A DNA stretch of 6,212 nucleotides. Source: Kiritimatiellia bacterium (GTDB taxonomy: Bacteria; Verrucomicrobiota; Kiritimatiellia; RFP12; UBA1067). Below the pieces are notes generated by a model, which saw only the letters and a list, made by a program, of their open reading frames with translations, was not told the origin of the DNA and did not search any database. The stretch spans positions 1 to 6,212 of the forward strand of contig JAQVQN010000155.1 in assembly GCA_028701555.1 (NCBI GenBank), in the 5' to 3' direction. Numbering within the stretch: the stretch's first letter is position 1; each line of letters opens with the position of its first letter. The position numbers and the translations under genes are program-made. Below are positions 1 to 6,194 of the stretch, piece by piece.

Positions 1-1177
1 AGACAAGTGTCACAAGCCATACGCTGCCCCAATTGCCCTGCAGCACGGTCGTGGTGCCATCCTCCAGCAAGGCCGGTTTGGTGTAGAACTTTATCAGCGC
101 GTCGTTGACAAAAGTTCCGATGAAGGAGCCTACCCCGAACGCCATCAGCGCGTACAGGCCCTGAGCCTGACCCTGCATTCCCTCTGCGGCTGTCTTGCCG
201 ACGTAAACCTGTCCGCCGACCACAAAGAAGCCGAAAATGACACCGTGTATCAGGATGCCGATGTAAACGAGTGAGGTCATGTCGCCAGCGGCGAAGTAGT
301 AAGCGACATAGCGCAATGCCAGAGCCGCAAGACCGGCCACGATCGACCATTTCACGCCGAATTTGCGCATGGCCCAGGTCACCAGCAGCATGCAGAAGAC
401 CTCGGCGGCCTGTCCGATATAGCTAACGGCAGTGAGCTGCTGGAATCCTTTCGATGCCAGAAAGTCACCCAAGAACGCGAAGTGGATGTTAAAAGGTATC
501 ATTGCCACCAGCGTGACGAAAATGAAAATCGCAAAGTTCTTTTCCTTTAACATCGACAGCGCGCGCAGTCCCAGCGCGTCGATGATCGAGAACGGCTGGC
601 CTTTGCCTTTAGGCGGGGTAGGCGGGCAGAGCCACGCTACCAAAGAGGCCGCCACCGCCGCGCCGGCGCCGCAATAAAAAGGTATATTGGTGCCGTCGAT
701 CTTGACGCCGAAGAACTGCATGGCGGCCAAGCCGAACAGCACGGATGCCACCCAGCCGATGGTGCCGAAAACCCGGATCTGCGGAAACTGCTCGGCCGGA
801 CTGTTGGACATGGCGATAGCGGCGGTCAGGCCCCAAGTCGGCATATAGAACAGCAGCGCGATCAGCAGGCAGATAAACACCATCAACCCAGACGTTGCGC
901 GCGCCGTCATGAACAGCATCACTGCGCATACGAGGTTTGAGACCGCGAGCACCTTTTCGCCGTTGAAATAACGGTCAGCGAACATGCCCATGAGCGGTGA
1001 GGCCAGCGACCCCAGCGCCATCGTGGAAAGTATCCAAGGTTTCCAGGCCGACCAGCTTTCGCCCTGATTTGTCACGTACGGCGCTAACGCCGCCCAAAAG
1101 ACCGCAAACATCATGAATTGCAGGAACATCATGGCACTCAATTTAACGCGTGTGGCCAGCGGCATCTGATCTGTCAT
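1..1177 (-). CDS. MFS transporter, nucleoside:H+ symporter type (C-terminus cut by window edge)
   Basis: This is probably an inner-membrane proton symporter that imports a nucleoside or a related small solute. The 392 visible residues stay in one open frame to base 2 with no stop, so the protein runs off the left edge; compared with the roughly 400-430 residues usual in this family, only the last helix region seems to be missing. Hydrophobic segments repeat throughout, with a hydrophilic central loop at about residues 184-213, the usual 6+6 MFS layout. Family-like motifs are ADRYFNGEKVL (67-77), FPQIRVFGTIGWV (131-143), IGQAAEVFCML (254-264) and GQAQGLYALMAFGVG (336-350). The RVFGTIGW block and the ALGLRAL..LK segment after the central loop are what suggest the NupG/XapB (Nuc_H_symport) family. 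The start chosen is MTDQMPLATR at 1177, because a GGAG lies 6 nt before it. The in-frame ATG at 1189 has no ribosome site and itself overlaps that GGAG. The gene is divergent from the TonB receptor. Substrate is unknown, and a sugar remains possible. Confidence 0.85.
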   Translation of the reverse strand, partial: MTDQMPLATRVKLSAMMFLQFMMFAVFWAALAPYVTNQGESWSAWKPWILSTMALGSLASPLMGMFADRYFNGEKVLAVSNLVCAVMLFMTARATSGLMVFICLLIALLFYMPTWGLTAAIAMSNSPAEQFPQIRVFGTIGWVASVLFGLAAMQFFGVKIDGTNIPFYCGAGAAVAASLVAWLCPPTPPKGKGQPFSIIDALGLRALSMLKEKNFAIFIFVTLVAMIPFNIHFAFLGDFLASKGFQQLTAVSYIGQAAEVFCMLLVTWAMRKFGVKWSIVAGLAALALRYVAYYFAAGDMTSLVYIGILIHGVIFGFFVVGGQVYVGKTAAEGMQGQAQGLYALMAFGVGSFIGTFVNDALIKFYTKPALLEDGTTTVLQGNWGSVWLVTLV

Positions 1178-1183
1178 CGAAAA

Positions 1184-1187
1184 CTCC
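1184..1187 (-). promoter_or_regulatory. Ribosome binding site that decides the MFS start
   Basis: On the minus strand GGAG is followed by the 6-nt spacer TTTTCG and then ATG at 1177. The alternative ATG at 1189-1187 has only AT-rich sequence before it and shares its G with this GGAG. The downstream ATG is therefore the more likely start, making the protein four residues shorter than the longest reading. Confidence 0.65.
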
Positions 1188-1199
1188 ATTGTTAATTAA

Positions 1200-1276
1200 T
1201 GACAACATTAGTGACATCAAGCGGAAACATTCACGCTCAATGTTGGCATTATCAACAGTGGGGCATTATGTTGTCA
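1200..1276. promoter_or_regulatory. Nested inverted repeats in the divergent spacer (candidate operator)
   Basis: Three dyads can be seen. TGACAACAT (1200-1208) is exactly complementary to ATGTTGTCA (1268-1276), with the centres of the two arms 68 bp apart. AACATT-N7-AATGTT spans 1226-1244. TGTTG-N7-CAACA spans 1241-1257. In addition GGCATTAT is directly repeated at 1245-1252 and 1262-1269. The outer right arm covers the MFS -35 box, the 1241-1257 dyad covers its -10 box, and the 1226-1244 dyad covers the expected start of transcription. This placement fits a repressor site controlling the MFS gene, possibly with looping between the outer arms. No regulator gene is in the window, so the binding protein is unknown. 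Confidence 0.45.
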
Positions 1277-1277
1277 A
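1248..1277 (-). promoter_or_regulatory. Sigma70-like promoter of the MFS gene
   Basis: On the minus strand there is a perfect TTGACA -35 box (1277-1272), an 18-bp spacer and GATAAT as the -10 box (1253-1248, five of six consensus bases). Transcription would begin near 1241, giving a leader of about 64 nt to the ATG at 1177, which has a ribosome binding site. Inverted repeats overlap both boxes and the start point. The prediction is from pattern only. Confidence 0.6.
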
Positions 1278-1313
1278 TGAAAACCACATTGTAAATTGAT
1301 TTCGAAATGCAGG

Positions 1314-1343
1314 TTGACAATTAATGCGGGGTACAGCTATTTT
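1314..1343 (+). promoter_or_regulatory. Sigma70-like promoter of the TonB receptor, possibly leaderless
   Basis: TTGACA (1314-1319) is followed after 18 bp by TATTTT (1338-1343, four of six consensus bases). The -10 box ends only 5 nt before the receptor ATG at 1349, so transcription would start at or next to the A of the start codon. No Shine-Dalgarno sequence lies in the bases before this ATG, which agrees with a leaderless message. The -10 box is weak, so the exact start point is uncertain. Confidence 0.45.
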
Positions 1344-1348
1344 AACGC

Positions 1349-3136
1349 ATGCGATTATTTCGTGGAGTGAGCGAATTTAGTCTTGTCTGGCTGTTTTTGG
1401 CCGTGCAGTGCTTGGGCGCGGCCGAGGGGTCTAACATTGTGGTTGAGATTGAGGCAACGAGTTTGACTGACCCCGGGGTTGGCAGAAGCGTGTTGCAGGA
1501 TCTGCCGGGCGTGCGGCTGCGTGGCCAGGGCGTCGGCAACCCACAGGCGGATCTCTCGATCCGCGGTTCATCATTCAATAATGCCGGGCTGCTTTTGAAC
1601 GGCGTCAGCATGCGTAACGCGCAGACTGAGCACTGGCATGCCGATCTGCCGCTGCCCGCAGGCTGGTTCAACGCGCCCACTGTGCTAACCGGACTGGACC
1701 GTTTCAGGGCTGCATCAGGGCACCCTTCAGGCTCAATCGGAGTTGAGCTTGCGCCGCTGCTTGAAGACTCACGCTCGGTCACGCTCGGCGCAGGCAGTCA
1801 AGAGCTGGCTTTCGGCGAGTGGAGCGCCACAGAGACCGCTGCCCTGAAAGGTCGCACGGTCGGCACCGCGGCTTTCCTGTCTTTTTATGACATAGCGCAG
1901 ACCGACCGCAACGGCGACAATCATCTGACCCGCGCTGACGCCGGAGCGCGCTTGGGCGCGGTCGGCAGGCGTACGCAGGGGGATATATTGGCCGCCATAT
2001 CTTGGCGTGAGTTCGGTGCGCGCGGGTTTTACGGGGCCGATCCTGCATATCCCGCTCTGGAGCGTTTGCGAGACACATTGCTGGCCGGATCAATGCGCTT
2101 TATGGGCGAGCCGCAGGAGCCAGCCGAGATTTCTGCGGTATGGCGGCGCACAGACGACGTATATTGGCTCGACCGGCATAAGCGCGACTTCTACCATAAC
2201 GAACACACGACCGATTTCGCTGCTGTGCATGGTAAACGCCGCCTTCTCATCGGTGACGGGCTTTTAATAGACATGCGTGCAGACGGCGATTTTGAACGCA
2301 TCAGAAGCCGCTCTCTGGGCAACCATGACCGCGCCCACTCCTCGCTATCTTTATTGCCCGGCATATGCTTTGAAAGGTTGACCTTAACGGCGGGAGGCTC
2401 ATTCGACGCATTCAGCACTTACGCGCCGGCCTGGCTGCCTGCCGCCGGGCTTGAATGGGTGTTTTACGACTACCAGACCGTTTTTGTGTCGTATACCGGC
2501 GCGGTTCGTCAACCGTCCTACACGGAGTTGAACTACGAGTCGCCTGACTCTTTGGGCAACAGCGGTCTGGGATTGCAGAGGACGCGGACAATAGAGGTCG
2601 GGTACAGGGGCGATAGCGGCACAGCCATGTGGCAAATCACTGTTTTCCGAGAGGACGGCGCGGACTTGGCGGACTGGATAAAGACGGCGCACGACACGCG
2701 CTGGACAGCCGTCAACCTGTCCGAAGTAGAGACGGTCGGGCTTTCGGCTGAAGGCAGGACAGCCTTGTCCGGCACCACAGATTTGGGTATGGATCTGCTT
2801 GTGATGCGGAAAGAGTGCGGCAGAGAATATTATGCCAGCCGGTATGCCATGGACTATCCTGAAATGGATACAGGGGTAAGCTTGCGGCACCGCATGAATT
2901 CTAGCCTGATGTTCATTTTGCGGCAGGGGTTAGCTAAATACGCGCCTAACGCGCTCCGCGGCAATGATGACTGGATGCTGGACACCGGCATTGACGTGCG
3001 CTGGCACCCGCCGCGATACAAACGAATCACCATCAACGCCGGCGTCCACAATCTCTTCAACGATGATTTTCAAGTATACGCAGGGCAGCGCCGCGCCGGT
3101 GTCAGTCTGCACGCGGCCGTGACATGCAACTGGTGA
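1349..3136 (+). CDS. TonB-dependent outer-membrane receptor
   Basis: This protein should be a gated outer-membrane beta-barrel that takes up a scarce solute with energy from TonB-ExbB-ExbD. The 595 residues begin with a signal peptide: basic MRLFR, hydrophobic FSLVWLFLAVQCLGA, and likely cleavage near residues 23-27. NIVVEI (29-34) sits where a TonB box is expected. The plug domain follows, with LPGVRLRG (52-59), LSIRGSSFNNAGLLLNGVSM (69-88) and further plug sequence to about residue 135. The rest is barrel: FGARGFYGADPAYPALER (222-239), RQPSYTELNYESPDSLGN (387-404), and near the end HNLFNDDF (567-574), closing on the aromatic W595. The size and the FGARGFYG segment recall BtuB-like receptors, yet no cobalamin riboswitch fits in the short leader, so vitamin B12 is not supported as substrate. 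The ATG at 1349 is preferred because it gives the complete signal peptide. The kinase follows after 84 bp on the same strand. Confidence 0.88.
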   Translation: MRLFRGVSEFSLVWLFLAVQCLGAAEGSNIVVEIEATSLTDPGVGRSVLQDLPGVRLRGQGVGNPQADLSIRGSSFNNAGLLLNGVSMRNAQTEHWHADLPLPAGWFNAPTVLTGLDRFRAASGHPSGSIGVELAPLLEDSRSVTLGAGSQELAFGEWSATETAALKGRTVGTAAFLSFYDIAQTDRNGDNHLTRADAGARLGAVGRRTQGDILAAISWREFGARGFYGADPAYPALERLRDTLLAGSMRFMGEPQEPAEISAVWRRTDDVYWLDRHKRDFYHNEHTTDFAAVHGKRRLLIGDGLLIDMRADGDFERIRSRSLGNHDRAHSSLSLLPGICFERLTLTAGGSFDAFSTYAPAWLPAAGLEWVFYDYQTVFVSYTGAVRQPSYTELNYESPDSLGNSGLGLQRTRTIEVGYRGDSGTAMWQITVFREDGADLADWIKTAHDTRWTAVNLSEVETVGLSAEGRTALSGTTDLGMDLLVMRKECGREYYASRYAMDYPEMDTGVSLRHRMNSSLMFILRQGLAKYAPNALRGNDDWMLDTGIDVRWHPPRYKRITINAGVHNLFNDDFQVYAGQRRAGVSLHAAVTCNW

Positions 3137-3220
3137 CCGTAAAATTTTAATTGCGATTTTTTGGTTAAACCTTGAAAATCTCCGCCTTTAAAAGAGCTGT
3201 AAGAATTTAGGAGACTGCGG
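3137..3220 (+). promoter_or_regulatory. AT-rich spacer with a weak candidate promoter for the kinase
   Basis: The spacer has no convincing terminator, so the kinase may be read from the receptor promoter. A weak promoter can be proposed: TTGCGA (3151-3156), 17 bp, GAAAAT (3174-3179), each four of six consensus bases. It would start transcription near 3186. Two AT-rich dyads are present, the palindrome TAAAATTTTA (3140-3149) and an imperfect one with arms GATTTT (3155-3160) and AAAATC (3175-3180). AGGAG (3209-3213), 7 nt before the kinase ATG, is a good ribosome binding site. Confidence 0.35.
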
Positions 3221-4330
3221 ATGGAATTATCATTGCTGATGAATGAGTTTGATGTTGCCGGCAGGTTGGTCACGATCAATCCCACCGGCAACGGCAATGT
3301 CAACGATACTTTTCTGGCGATCTTCCGCAACACTTTTGCGGAAGAGCAGGTGATATTGCAGCGTATCAACCGCAATGTCTTTCCAGAGCCGGCCGCCATC
3401 ATGCACAACCTGCGGCAACTAACGGCGCATGTCCATCCGCGGCTGGAGGCTGAAGGACATGAGGCGGACCGGGTGTGGCAGATGCCCAGGATCGTTCCGA
3501 CGCTTGCCAACAAGGATTTCTTTATCGATGACGAGGGGGAAGTCTGGCGGGTCATCACCAAGATTGCTTCTGCCACCGCCTTTGACGAGGCGCAGGGGAC
3601 CGAGCACGCGGCGGAATGCGGGGCGGTGCTGGGGCATTTTCACTGGCTGGTTTCGGATCTCGACACCCATACGGTGATTGACCCGCTGCCGGGCTTCCAC
3701 GTCACGCCCGGCTATCTGGCAAAATACGACGACACTCTTAAGGACGAGCCCTTGGCGGAGAAGCGCATGAATGCCTCGATGGAGGCCCGGCGCATGGCGA
3801 TGTTCATTGAAGAGCGCAGGGGGTTCGCCTCTACTCTGCAGAACGCCCTGGAAGCGGGGGAGCTGAAGCTGCGCATGATGCACGGCGACCCCAAGGTCAA
3901 CAACATCATGATTGACGACTACACGGGCAAGGGTACGGCCATGATCGACCTCGACACCGTGGCGCCGGGATTGATCCACTACGATTTCGGCGATGCCTTG
4001 CGCTCGATCTGCAACCATGCGGGTGAAGAAGAGCCCAATCTCAGCAAGGTGGTATTTGACCTAGATCTGTGCGAGGCTTTCTGCAAAGGCTACATGGAGC
4101 ACGCGCGCAATTTTCTGACCGACGCTGACCGTAAGTATCTTTACGACTCGATCCGCCTGATCACCTTCGAGCTAGGTCTCCGGTTCTTCCAGGATTATCT
4201 GGCAGGCAGCGTGTACTTCAAGATCCGCCATCCGGAACAGAACCTGAACCGGGCGCGCGTTCAGTTCCGGTTGTGCGAGTCGATCGAGTCACGCGAGCGC
4301 ATGATTCGCGGGCTGCTGGCCAAGCTTTGA
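3221..4330 (+). CDS. APH-fold phosphotransferase, NahK-like sugar or small-molecule kinase
   Basis: This is a cytoplasmic ATP-dependent kinase with the aminoglycoside phosphotransferase/choline kinase fold. Its 369 residues are close to the length of N-acetylhexosamine 1-kinases, which phosphorylate GlcNAc or GalNAc at C1. The nucleotide-binding lobe shows INPTGNGNVNDTF (19-31) and VILQRINRNVF (44-54). The Brenner motif is HGDPKVNN (221-228), giving H221, catalytic D223 and N228. MIDLDTVAPG (241-250) supplies the metal-binding DxD region, followed by YDFGDALRS (254-262). FELGLRFFQDYLAG (316-329) and NLNRARVQF (341-349) are typical of the NahK-like subgroup. All expected catalytic residues are present, so it should be active. 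The start has AGGAG 7 nt upstream; the internal M7 has no such site. Antibiotic resistance is unlikely because the similarity is to sugar kinases. The gene could trap a solute brought in by its neighbours. The exact substrate is not determined by sequence. Confidence 0.82.
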   Translation: MELSLLMNEFDVAGRLVTINPTGNGNVNDTFLAIFRNTFAEEQVILQRINRNVFPEPAAIMHNLRQLTAHVHPRLEAEGHEADRVWQMPRIVPTLANKDFFIDDEGEVWRVITKIASATAFDEAQGTEHAAECGAVLGHFHWLVSDLDTHTVIDPLPGFHVTPGYLAKYDDTLKDEPLAEKRMNASMEARRMAMFIEERRGFASTLQNALEAGELKLRMMHGDPKVNNIMIDDYTGKGTAMIDLDTVAPGLIHYDFGDALRSICNHAGEEEPNLSKVVFDLDLCEAFCKGYMEHARNFLTDADRKYLYDSIRLITFELGLRFFQDYLAGSVYFKIRHPEQNLNRARVQFRLCESIESRERMIRGLLAKL

Positions 4331-4831
4331 TTAGAGACAGGCGTTGACCTTGGCGTTGCCTTCCGCGACTTTCTGCTTGAGTCCGGCCTTGTAGTCGTGG
4401 AACTTGGCGCGCAGATCCGGGTCGGCGGTGCCTAGGATCTGCACGGCCAGGAGTGCCGCGTTGACCGGGCCCGCGCTACCGAGGGTGACGGTGGCCACAG
4501 GAATGCCTGCCGGCATTTGGAGCGTGGCGTACATTGCGTCGAGGCCGTTGAGCGCGCCGCCCGCTACGGGTATGCCGATTACCGGCAGCACCGTGTGCGC
4601 GGCCAGCACGCCGCCGAGATGCGCCGCGCCGCCTGCCGCCGCGATGATGACCTTAAGCCCGCGCGCTTCGGCCGTGGACGCATATTCGCCGGCGACTTCC
4701 GGTGTGCGGTGCGCCGAGATCACGCGAACCTCAAAAGCCACGCCAAAAGATTTAAGTGTCTCGGCGGCCTTTTGCACGAGCGACCAGTCCGAATCGCTGC
4801 CCATGATGATGCCTACTAAAGGTTGGGACAT
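4331..4831 (-). CDS. purE: N5-carboxyaminoimidazole ribonucleotide mutase (PurE, class I)
   Basis: PurE moves the carboxyl group of N5-CAIR to carbon 4 to give CAIR in de novo purine synthesis, as a cytoplasmic homo-octamer. The 166 residues match the usual class I length. Visible are the phosphate-binding GSDSDW (11-16), SAHRTP (39-44) with the catalytic histidine at 41, AAAGGAAHLGG (64-74), and LNGLDAMYATLQMPAGIPVA (94-113). SAHRTP and GGAAHL identify the bacterial class I enzyme, which normally works with PurK; no purK is in the window. AAHLGG has G where E. coli has P (AAHLPG), a substitution that seems tolerable. The start at 4831 is preferred because the protein then begins MSQPLVGIIMG as family members do, and AGGAG (4845-4841) lies 9 nt upstream. 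A longer in-frame reading from 4864 would enter the hairpin. Its TAA directly abuts the kinase TGA on the opposite strand. It follows purD by 77 nt and is probably cotranscribed. Confidence 0.95.
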   Translation of the reverse strand: MSQPLVGIIMGSDSDWSLVQKAAETLKSFGVAFEVRVISAHRTPEVAGEYASTAEARGLKVIIAAAGGAAHLGGVLAAHTVLPVIGIPVAGGALNGLDAMYATLQMPAGIPVATVTLGSAGPVNAALLAVQILGTADPDLRAKFHDYKAGLKQKVAEGNAKVNACL

Positions 4832-4840
4832 GATTATGTT

Positions 4841-4845
4841 CTCCT
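4841..4845 (-). promoter_or_regulatory. Ribosome binding site of purE
   Basis: AGGAG on the minus strand, 9 nt before the ATG at 4831. It lies just after an A6 tract and 8 nt beyond the second GC-rich hairpin, so it remains outside that stem and accessible. It supports the shorter purE start over the in-frame ATG at 4864. Confidence 0.7.
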
Positions 4846-4853
4846 GTTTTTTC

Positions 4854-4908
4854 CGGGACGGCACGGAGACCGTCCCCTACGATGTCGGGGTGGCACAAAG
4901 ACCGCCCC
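4854..4908 (-). repeat. Tandem pair of related GC-rich hairpins between purD and purE
   Basis: Two 23-nt units, 4908-4886 and 4876-4854, read on the minus strand, lie 32 nt apart start to start and agree at 18 of 23 positions. Each has a 7-nt left arm, an 8-nt loop and a 7-nt right arm. Unit 1 has arms GGGGCGG and CCACCCC with loop TCTTTGTG; unit 2 has arms GGGACGG and CCGTCCC with loop TCTCCGTG. Unit 2 pairs perfectly. Unit 1 has one C-A mismatch. At arm position 4 the pair changes from G-C to A-T, a compensatory change. The first unit begins immediately after the purD stop codon. No U-run follows on either strand, so this is not an intrinsic terminator. It could be a dispersed REP-like repeat or an mRNA-stabilising or processing element between the two pur genes. 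Confidence 0.7.
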
Positions 4909-6186
4909 TTACAGTTTTCTGCCGAAGGCACGGTGCGCGATGTCGTGCCGATAGTGCGAGCCTTCAAACGAGATTTCCGCGACGGCCTCGTAAGCCCGCC
5001 CGACCGCAGTCTTCAGGTCAGGCCCGATGGCTGTCACTGCCAAAACCCGTCCGCCTGCGGTCACGACCTCGCCGTCTTGCAGCGCGGTTCCGGCATGGAA
5101 GACAAAGCAGTCCGGCCGGTCTGCGGCCGCATCGAGGCCGTGGATGACCGTGCCTTTGGCGTACTTTCCGGGGTAGCCGCCTGCCGCCATGATCACGGTC
5201 GCGGCTGCTTCGGGTTTGATTTTGACCAGACTGCTGTCAAGGGTGCCGTCGATGCAGGCTTGCAGCGCAGGTATCAAGTCGCCGCCGATGCGGGGCAGCA
5301 CGGCCTCGGTCTCCGGATCGCCGAAACGCGCGTTGAACTCCAGCACCTTGATGCCTTGCGCGGTGATCATCAGTCCAGCGTACAGCACACCTTTATAGAC
5401 AATCCCGCGCTTGGCCAGTTCCCGCACCACCGGCAGGATCACTGAATCCATGATGACAGGCAGCATGGCGTCGGTGACGACCGGAGCGGGCGTGTAAGCT
5501 CCCATGCCGCCGGTGTTGGGGCCCTGGTCGTTGTCGAAAACCCTTTTGTGGTCCTGCGAGGGCGGCAGCAGCACGGCGCGCTCGCCGTCAACCAACGCCA
5601 GAATGGAGGCTTCCTCGCCCTCCAGGAACTCCTCGATGAGGATCTTGGCGCCAGCCTTTCCGAAAGCGGCCTCGACCAGCATGGAACGAATGGCAGCTTC
5701 GGCCTCAAGCCGTGTATGAGCGATGACCACGCCTTTGCCGGCTGCCAGCCCGTCGGCTTTGATGACCAACGGCATGTTGAAATCATCGAGCGCTGCCTCG
5801 GCAGCCGCGGCTGATTCGAATGCGAGGGCCTTGGCCGTGGGAACGCCTGCGGCGGCCATGATCTCCTTGGCGAAAAGTTTGCTGCCTTCCATACGGGCCG
5901 CAGCCTGGACCGGACCGAAAACGCGCAACCCGGCGGCATTGAATGTGTCGGTGATGCCGAGGCAGAGCGGAATTTCGGGGCCGACCACCGTCAGGTCAGG
6001 CCGGTGCGCCTCGGCCCAAGCCAGCAGTGCGGGCACATCTTCGGCAGCCACAGGCACGTTTTGTGCGATAGCCGCAGTACCGGCATTGCCGGGGGCACAG
6101 AAAACAGTGGGTTGGCAGGAGTCTTGCGACAGTCTCCAGGCTATGGCATGTTCCCTGCCGCCGCCGCCTACAACAAGAATTTTCAT
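4909..6186 (-). CDS. purD: Phosphoribosylamine--glycine ligase (GAR synthetase, PurD)
   Basis: PurD joins phosphoribosylamine and glycine with ATP to form glycinamide ribonucleotide, the second step of de novo purine synthesis, in the cytoplasm. The 425 residues equal the usual bacterial monofunctional length, with no fusion to PurM or PurN. The N-terminal domain starts with MKILVVGGGGREHA and has VGPEIPL (68-74). The ATP-grasp domain carries VIKADGLAAGKGV (141-153), EEFLEGEEAS (185-194), QDHKR (211-215), DNDQGPNTGGMGAY (218-231) and the signature LEFNARFGDPETE (282-294). AAGGYPG (335-341) begins the C-terminal domain. All key motifs are intact. The ATG at 6186 is certain from the conserved N-terminus, though no Shine-Dalgarno sequence precedes it. 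It is the first gene of a purDE pair; the tandem hairpins start directly after its stop codon. Confidence 0.97.
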   Translation of the reverse strand: MKILVVGGGGREHAIAWRLSQDSCQPTVFCAPGNAGTAAIAQNVPVAAEDVPALLAWAEAHRPDLTVVGPEIPLCLGITDTFNAAGLRVFGPVQAAARMEGSKLFAKEIMAAAGVPTAKALAFESAAAAEAALDDFNMPLVIKADGLAAGKGVVIAHTRLEAEAAIRSMLVEAAFGKAGAKILIEEFLEGEEASILALVDGERAVLLPPSQDHKRVFDNDQGPNTGGMGAYTPAPVVTDAMLPVIMDSVILPVVRELAKRGIVYKGVLYAGLMITAQGIKVLEFNARFGDPETEAVLPRIGGDLIPALQACIDGTLDSSLVKIKPEAAATVIMAAGGYPGKYAKGTVIHGLDAAADRPDCFVFHAGTALQDGEVVTAGGRVLAVTAIGPDLKTAVGRAYEAVAEISFEGSHYRHDIAHRAFGRKL

Positions 6187-6194
6187 GAGGCGAG

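Noticed and set aside
609..929. A 106-codon minus-strand frame inside the MFS gene
   Set aside because: It is in a different frame within an intact MFS reading frame and its sequence is arginine-rich low-complexity, typical of an out-of-frame shadow.
1190..1348. A riboswitch or small RNA in the divergent spacer
   Set aside because: The MFS leader is only about 64 nt and the receptor leader close to zero; no known aptamer core was recognised. The dyads fit DNA operators better.
3155..3180. AT-rich dyad after the TonB receptor as a terminator
   Set aside because: The stem is weak, interrupted and low in GC, the inner GGTT/AACC arms leave a 1-nt loop, and no clean U-run follows.
3419..4018. 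A 199-codon open frame antisense to the kinase
   Set aside because: It overlaps the catalytic core of the kinase on the other strand, has no family motifs and no ribosome binding site that I can see. It is a shadow frame.
3221..4330. The kinase as an aminoglycoside resistance gene
   Set aside because: It has the APH fold, but INPTGNGNVNDTF, LQRIN and the C-terminal RFFQDYLAG/NLNRARVQF blocks match NahK-like sugar kinases, not resistance enzymes.
4832..4864. An upstream in-frame ATG extending purE by 11 residues (MPSRKKQENII)
   Set aside because: The extension is not typical of PurE, begins inside the second hairpin, and would bypass the AGGAG site located before the ATG at 4831.
4854..4876. 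The GC-rich hairpin as an intrinsic terminator of purD or of the kinase transcript
   Set aside because: A U-run must follow the stem. On the minus strand GGAAAAAA follows; on the plus strand the T6 tract lies before the stem. Neither orientation fits.
4882..5445. Long open frames opposite purD and purE, including one of 187 codons
   Set aside because: They lie antisense to strongly conserved purD and purE, show no recognisable motifs, and are expected as shadows in GC-rich coding sequence.
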